Assembly: GCA_965221485.1 (NCBI GenBank) | Contig: OZ244893.1 | Span: 1,488,001 to 1,552,000, forward strand | Length of the DNA stretch: 64,000 nucleotides | From: JAJEBT01 sp965221485 | GTDB taxonomy: Bacteria; Pseudomonadota; Alphaproteobacteria; MPNO01; UBA830 | Direction: 5' to 3' | Part shown: positions 34,360 through 43,950 of the stretch, one piece after another | Numbering within the stretch: position 1 is the stretch's first letter | Layout: the number at the start of each line of letters is the position of its first letter | Notes under the pieces: model-generated | What the model was told of the DNA's origin: nothing | The model's input: only the letters and a program-made list of their open reading frames with translations | Database searches by the model: none | Translations under genes and position numbers: made by a program

Positions 34360-35619
34360 CTACGAAAGCCCCATGGCCTTCACATACGCTGCTCGAATCT
34401 CTGCCGGCTGCCCCGCCTGGAACACAAATTCTCTCATTGACCGGGTACGGGGATGATCAAGGTCCATCAGCTGTTCGCTGGTTGGCCCATCAACGAGATA
34501 GTCTCGATCGAAGACGGGAAGACCGATGCAGTCATTGCCTTCTGCATCACGCATCAGGGCCTTGGGTTCTTCCCCCGCTTCAAGACGCTGCAGATCATCG
34601 AGAAACCGTCTTCGCATCATGACAACACCACGGTCACTCAATCCCAGATACTCGCGGGATCGGTCGGCCACCTGTCCCTGACCGACCCAGGCTACGAAAT
34701 CCTGATTCATCACGTGGCTGGTGATCCATTGGCCAGTCACTTCGTCGCGCAAGGGGCCATACCAGGACGGGATCCCATCCTGCTCATATGGCCGACGGTC
34801 CGACGGTACGGGATTGAAGAACCAGCCCACACTCAGGGTGTTTTCATCATCAATCGGCACCCTCCATTCGAAATGATCTCCCGTAAACAGGGCATTGGGC
34901 CAGAGACAGGTCCGTCCCACAGTCCACAAGGGATTACGTTCGTCGGTATCCTCACGGATACGCTTGTAAGTGAAGCCCCAGTCGAACTCTTCGAAATCGA
35001 TGCGCAAGTGCTTCGGGGAATAGGGTCCTGTGGCACCGCTCGCGCGAATACGCCAGTTCGCGTGCTGCCATTCAAAGTGAACGGGATCTATGGAGTTTTC
35101 CTGGCACTGAAACCAGTTGCAGGGGACCTCGGTAAACACAATCTGGCGGAAGCCGTTGGCCCATGTGAAGGGTTCCCAGGTCGGAACAAGAGGGGCCGGA
35201 TCCGGACCGAGATATGCCCATAACAGCCCGGCCTTGGCCTCGACAGGATAGGCCGTGATCCTGATTTTGTCCCGATGACTTCCCGCAGGCGTCACCGTGT
35301 CTTCAAACGGCTGCTCCACGCATGCACCGCCACAGTTGTAGAGCCAGCCATGATAACTGCAGCGCAGCCCATTCTTCTCCACAAACCCGTAAGTGAGGTC
35401 GGCCCGCCGATGCGGACAGTGACGGTCCAGCAGCCCGTACCTGCCGGAGAGATCCTTGAACAGCACCAGATCCTCGCCCAGGAGCCGTACCGGCTTTGTC
35501 TGGCGGCGATCCATTTCGTCGACCGCACCGACAGGATGCCAGTAGCACCGCAACAGCTCGCCCATCGGTGTTCCACGCCCCACCTGGGAAAATCGCAGAT
35601 TGGTCTCGCGGTCAAGCAT
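34360..35619 (-). CDS. Phthalate-dioxygenase-type Rieske oxygenase, oxygenase component
   Basis: A 419-aa homomeric (alpha-only) Rieske oxygenase of the phthalate 4,5-dioxygenase group. It opens with VGRGTPMGELLRCYWHPV, typical of that group. The Rieske ligands are in CPHRRADL and CSYHGW, and the iron triad is Asp-x2-His-x4-His in QENSIDPVHFEWQH. Expected reaction: NADH-dependent dihydroxylation or demethylation of an aromatic acid, with a separate reductase that is not in the window. The ATG at 35619 is preceded by AGGTGA. It diverges from the cytosolic SBP-like gene at 35879. Confidence 0.92.
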   Translation of the reverse strand: MLDRETNLRFSQVGRGTPMGELLRCYWHPVGAVDEMDRRQTKPVRLLGEDLVLFKDLSGRYGLLDRHCPHRRADLTYGFVEKNGLRCSYHGWLYNCGGACVEQPFEDTVTPAGSHRDKIRITAYPVEAKAGLLWAYLGPDPAPLVPTWEPFTWANGFRQIVFTEVPCNWFQCQENSIDPVHFEWQHANWRIRASGATGPYSPKHLRIDFEEFDWGFTYKRIREDTDERNPLWTVGRTCLWPNALFTGDHFEWRVPIDDENTLSVGWFFNPVPSDRRPYEQDGIPSWYGPLRDEVTGQWITSHVMNQDFVAWVGQGQVADRSREYLGLSDRGVVMMRRRFLDDLQRLEAGEEPKALMRDAEGNDCIGLPVFDRDYLVDGPTSEQLMDLDHPRTRSMREFVFQAGQPAEIRAAYVKAMGLS

Positions 35620-35878
35620 GATTTCGTCTCACCTTTTCAAAAAGCCGAAGGCCCGGTTGTCCGTGTTGCACGCTCCTCATTGTCCCCACGGCCAATAACC
35701 GATTGCAGATGCCATGACCTGGAAACGCAGTACTTCCCGGTTCGCGATCATATCATCAGTGTCCGCCAATGTACCGCCGCCAAAGAAGCGTCCCGGGTCC
35801 TGATCTTCGGTCCTTGACAATCCCCGCCATTCTTCCAACCTTGGTACCAGTCAAACATTGATTGGGGGAGGCTCAGGC

Positions 35879-36775
35879 ATGGCCAGGTTCGTTATCCAGT
35901 CGCATGGTCGTCTGCAGGAGTGGGTTGCCGAGGAACATGGGTATTTCCGGGATGAAGGCCTCGACTACGAATTCCTGGTCAGCAAGGCCGAGATATGGTC
36001 AGGCTCGGTCAAAAGCACCGAGGAAGCCCCCGACGAGCTTCGGCAAGGGGCTTATGAATCCTATGAGTCAGGTCGGGCCTGCAATGTTTCCGCTGCCTGC
36101 CACTGGACGGTCAACATGGCGGCGTCCGCGGGCCACGGCAAAATGTGGGGCAATGCCTACTCGGTAACGCCATCCGCAATCTTCGTGCCGCCGGATTCGC
36201 CGATCAGAACGCCGGAGGATCTTGCAGGTGTTCCCATCGAGGTGGGATACCATTCCGGAAGTCATTATTCGACACTGCAGGCCCTCCAGCGTTTTCTTGA
36301 CCCCGATCAGATCAATCTGCACTTCGGCGGCATTGTGCTTGACAGGCTCGCGCTTCTTGTCGACGGCAAGGCGGAGGCAGGAAACGGTTTCGGCATCGCC
36401 TATTACGTGCTCGAGCAGCTTGGCTTCCGCAAGATCGCAGACTCGACCTTTATGATCGGCGCACTCGTTACCAATGACGCAGATATGGAAGATGTCGAAA
36501 AGTACTACCGCGCCTTGCGACGGGCCCAGCGGGCCATCGACATTGAACCCGAATGCTACACCCACTATTTCCTGCGTGAACTTCCGGAGCGCTATCACTC
36601 AATGGTCGATGTGCGCCGGATGGGTCCCGGCGAGAGGCTTGTATTCGAGCCCTACACGCAGGAACTGTTCGAGCGCACTCACAAATGGATGCGGGACTAC
36701 GACCTGTTTTCGGACGGAAGCGGAGGCAGTGGCGGTTACAACGAATCCGTCGTTACCGCCGTAGCTGCCGAATAG
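35879..36775 (+). CDS. Cytosolic SBP-fold protein (NMT1/dihydroxyphthalate-decarboxylase-like)
   Basis: A 298-aa protein with a bilobal binding-protein fold but no signal peptide: MARFVIQSHGRLQEWVAEEH leads directly into the first lobe. AIFVPPDSPIRTPEDLAGVPIEVG is the lobe hinge signature of NMT1/SsuA-like proteins and of 4,5-dihydroxyphthalate decarboxylases. GGAGG is eight bases before the ATG; the ORF could extend to TTG at 35858. Lying head-to-head with a phthalate-dioxygenase-type oxygenase, it may be an SBP-fold decarboxylase acting on the oxygenase product. A degenerate transporter component is the alternative, but no ABC genes of that family are nearby. Confidence 0.75.
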   Translation: MARFVIQSHGRLQEWVAEEHGYFRDEGLDYEFLVSKAEIWSGSVKSTEEAPDELRQGAYESYESGRACNVSAACHWTVNMAASAGHGKMWGNAYSVTPSAIFVPPDSPIRTPEDLAGVPIEVGYHSGSHYSTLQALQRFLDPDQINLHFGGIVLDRLALLVDGKAEAGNGFGIAYYVLEQLGFRKIADSTFMIGALVTNDADMEDVEKYYRALRRAQRAIDIEPECYTHYFLRELPERYHSMVDVRRMGPGERLVFEPYTQELFERTHKWMRDYDLFSDGSGGSGGYNESVVTAVAAE

Positions 36776-37222
36776 CTGATCGGGGTCCCGAGGTACGGGC
36801 TTTTGCTTTCCGGACCAGATCCCGACATTCAGCTTCGTTTGTGAAGCAGAGAATTCTCTTATCGCCTGCGGATGGAAATGTGACCCGCGGGAAGACGCTG
36901 AAACTTCGAAGCGAAGACATAGCCGGGCAGCGGACAAGCCTCCATTTCGAGGCGATTTCGTAACGCTGCAGCAGGAATAATGCAGCGTCAGTCTCTGCGC
37001 ACCCGCACGGCATCCGCAGCGACTTCGTCCCAGCCCCAGAAGGCTGCCGGGTTCACCCCGTTTTCGCCGTCTGCTCAGCTGCTCATGCCCGGAACCAGCC
37101 TGATCCAACGAATTCGCTGCGGGTTACCGCACCCTTTTGAGGCGCAATAGTTGACCCGGTCTCCGGATACGAATTCCGGCACCGTGATCACTGGTTCCGG
37201 GCGATTGTGTCGCCGATCCGAC
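36776..37222. other. Intergenic stretch between convergent genes
   Basis: About 450 bp with no recognisable gene. Frames present are Arg/Ser-rich on both strands. I see no clear terminator hairpin with a T-run, although two convergent genes end here. Confidence 0.35.
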
Positions 37223-38752
37223 CTATTTCCAGCGGATCCGACCGAGTTGGGCACCAAAGGGATTGATAATGCCCTTGTCGATCTCCAGATCCTTTGTGTG
37301 AACGAATACCGATGACAACCCTGCAAGCGGCACGATGAAGGCCTGTTCATTGATCCGGTTGAAAATCTTGCGGTAAATCGCCTCCCGCTTGGCCGTGTCA
37401 AATTCTGCACCCGCCTGTTTCATCCACGCCGCAATGTCCTTGTCGCCATAATAATTGCGCGCCTTGCTGCCAAAATAGAACGTGATCAGCGCGTCAGAAT
37501 CCGGAACCCCGCCGGAACTGAACTGATGGACAAGGGTCTGGATCTTTCCTTCCCTCTGCAGCTTGCGATACGCGCCAAAGGTCACACTCCTGATTGAGGC
37601 CTGAACTCCCACGGCCCGCAGATATCCGGCTATGGCCTCGGCGACCTTTCGGGATTCCCCGAGCGTGGTGATCTGCAACTTGAGATCCGATTTCCCGGCC
37701 TCGGCCAACAGCGCCCGGGCCTTGGCCGGATCGAACGCCGGGGGAGCAACGTCGTACTTGCATCCGATCTGGAACGGTTTGCAGATGGAATCCATCGCCT
37801 CGACCTGATCTCCGCCGGCAAAGATATTGCGCCGGATCGAATCGCGATCGATCGCGTGCACCAGTGCCCGCCGCACGCGCACGTCTGCCAGATCGGTGCT
37901 GCCGGTCCGGCCGATTGCGTCAAAGGCAATGTAGCGGAACAGGATCCCGTTGCTGACCGTCACCGCCAACCGCGGATCCAGTGCCAGATTTTCAGCCTGG
38001 TCCTTCGGCACATTGTGGATCATGTCCAGACCGCCGGTAATGATCTGGGCAACCTGTGTCTGGATATCCGGGATCGGCATGACATGGACGTTTCCGATTG
38101 TCCCGGCCGGTTTCGAGGGAACACCATGGCGAAAGTCCTCGTTGAGCGCCATGCGAACACCGGTGTTGGGATCATAGCCAACAACCTTGTAGGGCCCGGT
38201 GCCGACCGGGGCCTTGCCCCACTCTGCCTTGTTCTTGAGCGCTCCATGAACATCGGACGGAAATATCGGAAGGCTGATTGCCAACCGGGCGAGCGCTACG
38301 GTGCGCGGTCCCTTGGTCATGACGCGAACCGTATACTGATCGACCTTTGTGGCCTTGTCGATCCACAGAAACCGCGTCTTGATCCGGAACTTGACCTTGG
38401 GATCCGCCATCCAGTTGATGGAATAGACAACATCGTCTGCATCAAGCGGCGAACCGTCATGGAACCTGATGTCATCCCGCAGACGGAACTCGTAGGTTGT
38501 CGGATTGACGACCTTCCAGGACTTCGCCAGCAAGGGTTCGAATTGCCGGGTCCGCTCGTTATAGGAAATCAGGGTATCGAAAACAGCTCGCGCCGTGAAT
38601 GAGGTCTCCCCCTTGGGGTCATAAACCAGATCCACGCCCGGAATCGGATCGTAGAACCCGACACGAAGTGTATCCTTTGCCTTCTGGGCCATTCCCGGTG
38701 ACACCGCAAACAGGGTCGCCACGGTGATGACCAGCAGTTTCTTGCATACCAT
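37223..38752 (-). CDS. Peptide-type (family 5) ABC substrate-binding protein, tandem copy 2
   Basis: A 509-aa periplasmic binding protein of the DppA/OppA family. Residues 1-22 are a signal peptide ending GMAQ. Family landmarks are TYEFRLRDDIRFHDGSPLDADDV near 80-100, GTGPYKVV near 180, and DVRVRRALVHAIDRDSI near 290. It is the same length as the gene upstream and about four residues in five are identical by eye, so it arose by tandem duplication. It probably feeds the DppBCDF-like importer encoded on the other strand from 42122, and may bind a related but different ligand. Confidence 0.94.
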   Translation of the reverse strand: MVCKKLLVITVATLFAVSPGMAQKAKDTLRVGFYDPIPGVDLVYDPKGETSFTARAVFDTLISYNERTRQFEPLLAKSWKVVNPTTYEFRLRDDIRFHDGSPLDADDVVYSINWMADPKVKFRIKTRFLWIDKATKVDQYTVRVMTKGPRTVALARLAISLPIFPSDVHGALKNKAEWGKAPVGTGPYKVVGYDPNTGVRMALNEDFRHGVPSKPAGTIGNVHVMPIPDIQTQVAQIITGGLDMIHNVPKDQAENLALDPRLAVTVSNGILFRYIAFDAIGRTGSTDLADVRVRRALVHAIDRDSIRRNIFAGGDQVEAMDSICKPFQIGCKYDVAPPAFDPAKARALLAEAGKSDLKLQITTLGESRKVAEAIAGYLRAVGVQASIRSVTFGAYRKLQREGKIQTLVHQFSSGGVPDSDALITFYFGSKARNYYGDKDIAAWMKQAGAEFDTAKREAIYRKIFNRINEQAFIVPLAGLSSVFVHTKDLEIDKGIINPFGAQLGRIRWK

Positions 38753-38991
38753 GTTCCTGCTCCCAACCTTCAATGCGAGGATCACCCCGTATCAATCACA
38801 CTGACCGACGTCTCGGGGCGTCCAAATTCGGGCGAATTATAGGCCGCAAGACAGGAACCGGACAAGAAACACGCGCCCGCCGAATCCTTGCCCGACGCCG
38901 ATGCCAGGGTCATCACCAACAACCTCCGGTCAACACCGGCCCTGTCCGTTGGCGCAGTCCACTCACGGGCATCAACACTCCTTGCCTTGCA

Positions 38992-40521
38992 TCACTTCCA
39001 GCGCATGCGACCCAGCTGGGCGCCAAACGGATTGATGATACCCTTGTCGATTTCAAGATCCCGGCTGTGCACGAAAACCGATGAGAGACCGGCAATCGGC
39101 ATGACATAGACCTGCTCGTTCATTCGATTGAAGATCTTGCGGTAGATTGTTTCCCGCTTTGCCGTATCAAATTCCGCGCCAGCCTCTTTCATCCACAGGT
39201 CAATATCCTTGTCACCGTAATAGTTTCGCGCCTTGCTGCCGAAATAATAGGGGACGAGCGCGTCCACGTCAGGCACGCCGCCCGAACTGAACTGGTGAAC
39301 AAGGATCTGGATCTTCCCCTGGCGCTGGGCCTTCCGGTAGGCGCCGAACGTCATGGTCTTGATGGAAGCCCTTACACCGACATTTCGGAAATAACCGGTA
39401 ATGGCCTCGGCAACCTTCTTGGCTTCAGACAAGGTAGTGATCTCCAGGCGGAGGTCATTTTTTCCCGCCTCTGCCAGAAGCTGTTTCGCTTTCTCCGGGT
39501 CATATTTCGGTGGCAGGGTGTCAAAGACGCACCCGATCTGAAACGGCTTGCAGATCGTATCCATGGCCTCGACCTCGTCCCCTCCGGCAAAGATGTTTCG
39601 CCGTATGGAATCGCGATCGATCGCATGCATCAACGCACGCCGCACCCGTACATCAGCCAGATCGTTGTTACCGGTGCGACCAATCGCATCGAAAGCTATG
39701 TATCGAAACAGGATTCCGTTGCTGACAGTCACAGCGAGCCGGGGATCGAGACCGAGGTTTTCCGCCTGGTCCTTGGGCGCGTTATGGATCAGATCGAGAC
39801 CGCCAGTGATAAGCTGGGCCACCTGGGTCTGTATATCCGGCATGGGAACGGCATGGATGAAACGGATATTTCCGGGCGGTTTGGCCGCACTGCCATGACG
39901 ATAGGCCTCGTTCCGTTCAAGCCGGACGCCAGCATTCGGGTCATAGGAGACCAGCTTGTAAGGGCCCGTTCCAATCGCCACCTTCCCCCACTCGGCCTTG
40001 TTTTTCAGGTTTCCATGAACGTCGGAAGGAAAGATGGGAATACTGATGGCAAAGCGGGCGAGCGCAACCGCACGTGGTCCCTTGGTCGTAACACGGACCG
40101 TATACTGGTCGACCTTCGTTGCCTCCTTGATCCACAGGAACCGCGTCTTGATACGAAACTTGACCTTGGGATCCGCCATCCAGTTGATGGAATAGACAAC
40201 ATCGTCCGCATCCAAAGGCGAGCCATCGTGAAACCTGATATCGTCCCGCAACCTGAACTCATAGGTCGTCGGGTTGACCAGTTTCCATGACGTGGCAAGC
40301 AACGGCTCGAATGCCTTCGTCCGTTCGTTGTAGGAAATCAGTGTATCGAAGACTGCTCTTGATGTAAGCGAGGTCTCCCCTTTCGGATCGTAAATCAGAT
40401 CGACGCCAGCAATCGGATCATAGAATCCGATCCTGAGCGTATCCCTGGACTTCTGGGCCAATGACGGTGTCGCCGCCATTGCCACTGCCGCCGCTGCGGC
40501 GAACATGATGCGATAAGCCAT
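38992..40521 (-). CDS. Peptide-type (family 5) ABC substrate-binding protein, tandem copy 1
   Basis: A 509-aa family 5 binding protein. Residues 1-22 (MAYRIMFAAAAAVAMAATPS, then LA) form the signal peptide with cleavage before QKSRDTLR. It shares all landmarks with the downstream copy and ends identically (INPFGAQLGR...RWK). The start has GAGGGAGG a few bases upstream. It diverges from the importer/catabolic operon at 41088. Substitutions between the copies cluster in the C-terminal lobe (about 380-470), which could alter specificity. Confidence 0.94.
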   Translation of the reverse strand: MAYRIMFAAAAAVAMAATPSLAQKSRDTLRIGFYDPIAGVDLIYDPKGETSLTSRAVFDTLISYNERTKAFEPLLATSWKLVNPTTYEFRLRDDIRFHDGSPLDADDVVYSINWMADPKVKFRIKTRFLWIKEATKVDQYTVRVTTKGPRAVALARFAISIPIFPSDVHGNLKNKAEWGKVAIGTGPYKLVSYDPNAGVRLERNEAYRHGSAAKPPGNIRFIHAVPMPDIQTQVAQLITGGLDLIHNAPKDQAENLGLDPRLAVTVSNGILFRYIAFDAIGRTGNNDLADVRVRRALMHAIDRDSIRRNIFAGGDEVEAMDTICKPFQIGCVFDTLPPKYDPEKAKQLLAEAGKNDLRLEITTLSEAKKVAEAITGYFRNVGVRASIKTMTFGAYRKAQRQGKIQILVHQFSSGGVPDVDALVPYYFGSKARNYYGDKDIDLWMKEAGAEFDTAKRETIYRKIFNRMNEQVYVMPIAGLSSVFVHSRDLEIDKGIINPFGAQLGRMRWK

Positions 40522-41087
40522 GTCTCGTTACCTCCCTCGAACGATACGCCGGCCGGTCCCTGGTTATTGGCTGATTGTCAAAAGCCGGCAGCACTCACTC
40601 CTGAGTTATAATCCTTCATCCGGCCCCTTGCAGCAATGAGCCATCGTTCAGGCCACCCTGAACCTGCCGGCAACATCATGACCACCTCGGTTCGGGACAC
40701 CGCCCGGTACAATCTGCCCCGGAGGGTCCCGGGCTCCGGGGCTTCCCCGAATGCCGGGTGCCGACCGAACAATCGATATTTACCTGCCTGGCGATCCTTC
40801 CACCCCCGGAAGCCATCGCTTGCCGGAACTGGCCAGGCCCTCCGCTGCGATCAACAACAACCCCGTGGGGACCAGGGACCGGTCCGTGGTGATGCAACAG
40901 CAGAAATGGCGGGAAGCCGGATCCCCGCCGTCCCCAACGAAATTTGATAAGAGACGCCTCTTGGTTGAGATGAACACATCGAATGGCAATAATGGCGGCC
41001 ATCGGATGTCCCCCCATCGCCAAAGTTGCGGAGGACCCGGGACCCTGGTGACCCGCATGCTACCGACGTGGCCAGAAGGAAACGGAC
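40522..41087. other. Divergent promoter region between binding-protein genes and the importer/catabolic operon
   Basis: About 560 bp without a convincing gene. It should hold both promoters and any operator that coordinates uptake with catabolism. I saw no copy of the 20874 palindrome and no regulator gene in or next to this region. Confidence 0.4.
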
Positions 41088-42101
41088 ATGATCATTGACT
41101 GCCATGCTCACGTGAGCGCTCCGGCCGAACTCTGGGCCTACAAGGCAACGTTACTTTCCCATCGCGGCTCGCACGGTCGCGGCAAGGTCACGGTTACTGA
41201 TGAAGAGATCCGGCACGCAGTCGAAGAGCGTCATTTCCCGGGCTCGGGCCACAGTCACATGGACTATATCGACGAGCTCGGCACTGACATGCAACTGGTC
41301 TCGCCGCGTCCTTTCCAGCTCATGCATTCCGAGAAACCCTCGAGACTGGTTCAGTGGTTTCATGAGGAATGCAACGACATGATTCACCGGGAGACCGAGC
41401 TCTATCCCGATCGTTTCGTCGGTATCGCCGGATTGCCGCAACCCTGCGGGGAGCCTCTGGACATGGCGATCGCGGAACTGCGGCGCTGTGTGGAACAACT
41501 CGGCTTCAAGGGTTGCCTGCTCAATCCGGACCCTTATGAAAATACCGGCATCCATCCTCCGGCGCTCGGTGACCGCTATTGGTATCCGCTGTATGAAACG
41601 CTGTGCGATCTCGGCGTTCCCGCACACATCCATGGCACCGGCTCAAGATCGGAACGCGAACCCTATTCACTCCGGTTCATTAACGAAGAAACAACCGCTG
41701 TTTACGGTCTCGTCAACTCGTCGGTCCTTGACGACTTTCCCGACCTTAAAATCGTTGTCAGCCATGGCGGCGGCGCGATCCCATACCAGTTGGGGCGATT
41801 TGAGTCGGGTACGCTTCGCCGCCCCGGAGCGGACCGCTTCAGCCATCGCATGAGGCGTCTCTATTACGATACCGTTCTTTATACGCCAGAGGCGATTGCC
41901 CTCCTGATCAAGGTCGCCGGCGTTGATCAGTGCCTGTTCGGCGCCGAGTGCCCAGGTGTCGGATCCTCCATCAATCCCGATACGGGCAGGCACATGGATG
42001 ACGTGGCGCACCACATCAGGTCGTTTGACTGGCTGTCGGATGAGGAGAAGGAGAAGATTCTCGGAGGCAATGCCCGCCGCGTCTTTCGACTGGATTCATA
42101 G
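41088..42101 (+). CDS. LigJ-like amidohydrolase-family hydratase (4-oxalomesaconate hydratase type)
   Basis: A 337-aa amidohydrolase-2 family protein. The metal-binding DCHAHVS opens the barrel; further landmarks are LGTDMQLVSPRPF, LGFKGCLLNPDPY, HIHGTGS, VVSHGGGAIPYQLGRF and LFGAECPGVGSSINPDTG. The order and wording fit LigJ, which hydrates 4-oxalomesaconate to 4-carboxy-4-hydroxy-2-oxoadipate in protocatechuate and gallate degradation; ACMSD-like decarboxylases are the alternative. The LigK-like gene and a class III ring-cleaving dioxygenase further down the same operon support LigJ. It is the first gene of the operon. Confidence 0.82.
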   Translation: MIIDCHAHVSAPAELWAYKATLLSHRGSHGRGKVTVTDEEIRHAVEERHFPGSGHSHMDYIDELGTDMQLVSPRPFQLMHSEKPSRLVQWFHEECNDMIHRETELYPDRFVGIAGLPQPCGEPLDMAIAELRRCVEQLGFKGCLLNPDPYENTGIHPPALGDRYWYPLYETLCDLGVPAHIHGTGSRSEREPYSLRFINEETTAVYGLVNSSVLDDFPDLKIVVSHGGGAIPYQLGRFESGTLRRPGADRFSHRMRRLYYDTVLYTPEAIALLIKVAGVDQCLFGAECPGVGSSINPDTGRHMDDVAHHIRSFDWLSDEEKEKILGGNARRVFRLDS

Positions 42102-42121
42102 ATCGGCGCGGTGCGCGAAGC

Positions 42122-43039
42122 ATGGGCCGCTTTTTTCTCCAGCGCTTCGGCGTGGCGGTGGTGGTGGCCGTCACCGTGTCCATCATCGGCTTTACATTGC
42201 TGCGCATATCGGGCGACCTCGCCGCAGACCTCGCGGGCGAAGATGCAACCGCAGCCGAGGTTGCCCAGATTGCAGAGCTGTACGGGCTTGATCGCCCTCT
42301 TCACGAGCAATACCTGTCCTGGGTGATCAGTGCGCTCCAAGGCGACCTCGGCCAGTCGCTTTTCACCAACGAACCGGTGACGGATCTCATTCTTGAGCGC
42401 GTCTGGGTCACGATCAGCCTTTCGATCTATTCGCTGATTCTTGCTCTGGCAATCGCCATTCCGCTCGGCGTTGCTGCGGCAATCTGGGCCAACAGCCTGA
42501 TTGATCGAACCGCGCTGGCAATCGCGGTATTCGGACAGGCCATCCCCAATTTCTGGTTCGGCCTGATCCTGATCTATCTGTTCGGCGTTGTCCTCCGCTG
42601 GCTTCCGATATCAGGATCCGGCAGCTTCGCGCATTTCATACTGCCAACCATTGCGCTCGGGACCTCCATCATGCCGGCCCTCATGCGCCTCACACGGACC
42701 GGGATGCTTGAAGTTCTTGAATCCGACTTCATCAGGACGGCCCACGCAAAGGGTCTGCGACCAGTGGTCGTATTCTTCAAGCACGCCCTTCGGAACGCGA
42801 TACTGCCGGTGGTGTCCCTTTCCGCGGTCTCACTCGGCTTCCTTCTCGGGGGATCGGTGATTGTCGAAACCGTGTTCGCGCTGAACGGAATCGGCCTTCT
42901 GGCCTACGAATCGATCCTGCGGAGTGATTTTCCTGTCGTCCAGTCCATCCTGGTCTTCGTGTCCCTCGCCTACATTGTTCTCACCCTGGCATCCGATCTC
43001 ATCAATGCCAGGCTTGATCCCAGAATAAGGCTGGGGTGA
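42122..43039 (+). CDS. Dpp-type ABC transporter permease (DppB-like)
   Basis: A 305-aa inner-membrane permease of the dipeptide/nickel family with about six transmembrane helices. The N-terminal helix VAVVVAVTVSIIGFTLLRI is followed by the periplasmic segment with YGLDRPLHEQYLSW, a family hallmark. The EAA loop reads FIRTAHAKGLRP and contacts the ATPases. It overlaps the next permease by four bases (GTGA). Together with the DppC-, DppD- and DppF-like genes it forms a full importer. Confidence 0.95.
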   Translation: MGRFFLQRFGVAVVVAVTVSIIGFTLLRISGDLAADLAGEDATAAEVAQIAELYGLDRPLHEQYLSWVISALQGDLGQSLFTNEPVTDLILERVWVTISLSIYSLILALAIAIPLGVAAAIWANSLIDRTALAIAVFGQAIPNFWFGLILIYLFGVVLRWLPISGSGSFAHFILPTIALGTSIMPALMRLTRTGMLEVLESDFIRTAHAKGLRPVVVFFKHALRNAILPVVSLSAVSLGFLLGGSVIVETVFALNGIGLLAYESILRSDFPVVQSILVFVSLAYIVLTLASDLINARLDPRIRLG

Positions 43040-43950
43040 CCCGCGTCGTGGCCTCCCGTCTCCCGGTCGACGAATTTACGGTCGAGGTCCCCTCGCCCGG
43101 GCAGGTCATGTGGCGCCGGGCCCGGTCCCATATCGGGCTGCTCTCGGGCACCGGGTTCGTGGTTCTGGTTACACTGCTGGCCATCTTTGCTCCGCTGGTC
43201 TCACCGTCAGATCCATACACCCAGAACCTGGAGTTGAGATTGCTCGGTCCCGTCTGGGGCGAAGCCGGTACGTGGTTGCATCCCTTGGGCACAGACTCCC
43301 TTGGCCGTGATTACCTCACGCGCATCCTGCACGGGGCCAGGATTTCTCTCATGGTCGGCTTCGGAGCCGCGCTGATCTCCGGTCTCGTCGGCTCAACCAT
43401 CGGAATCATTGGCGGTTACTTTGGCGGCCGTACCGATGCAGTCATGATGTACCTGATCAACGTGAAGCTGGCACTTCCCGGCATTCTGATCGCACTTTCC
43501 ATGGTGTCGGTGTTTGGCGGCTCCCTGGTTTCCCTGATTGCCATTCTGGGATTTCTTTTCTGGGACCGGTTCGCGGTCGTGACCCGCACCGTCACGCAGC
43601 AAATCCGCAGCCGCGAATTCGTTGCCGCAGCAGAAGCCGTCGGTGCCTCCCATGCCCGCATCATCCTGCGTGAGGTCCTGCCGAACGTGTTCAGTCACAT
43701 CATCGTCGTTGCCAGCCTTGAAATGGCTATTGCCATTCTGGTGGAAGCCGTGCTGTCATTTCTCGGTCTGGGGATCCAGCCACCAACACCTTCATGGGGC
43801 CTTCTGATCTCCGAAGGCCGGAGTTTCATGTTCTTCAAGCCCTACCTGATCACACTGCCCGGTCTCGCTCTTTTCCTTCTCGTGATCGCTATCAATCTCA
43901 TGGGGGACGGAATTCGCGATATCACCGTTCCGGAAGAGCGCGGCCGATGA
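43036..43950 (+). CDS. Dpp-type ABC transporter permease (DppC-like)
   Basis: A 304-aa second permease of the importer. The long N-terminal cytoplasmic tail, the helix TGFVVLVTLLAIFAPLV, the segment HPLGTDSLGRDYLTRIL (the family's signature after the first helix) and the EAA loop FVAAAEAVGASHARIIL are all visible. The GTG start overlaps the DppB-like stop, and its own stop overlaps the next start (ATGA), so the four transport genes are translationally coupled. Confidence 0.95.
   Translation: MTRVVASRLPVDEFTVEVPSPGQVMWRRARSHIGLLSGTGFVVLVTLLAIFAPLVSPSDPYTQNLELRLLGPVWGEAGTWLHPLGTDSLGRDYLTRILHGARISLMVGFGAALISGLVGSTIGIIGGYFGGRTDAVMMYLINVKLALPGILIALSMVSVFGGSLVSLIAILGFLFWDRFAVVTRTVTQQIRSREFVAAAEAVGASHARIILREVLPNVFSHIIVVASLEMAIAILVEAVLSFLGLGIQPPTPSWGLLISEGRSFMFFKPYLITLPGLALFLLVIAINLMGDGIRDITVPEERGR

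Noticed and set aside
35842..35849. TGGTACCA palindrome upstream of the SBP-like gene
   Set aside because: Only eight bases and not repeated near related promoters as far as I could see; too short to call an operator.
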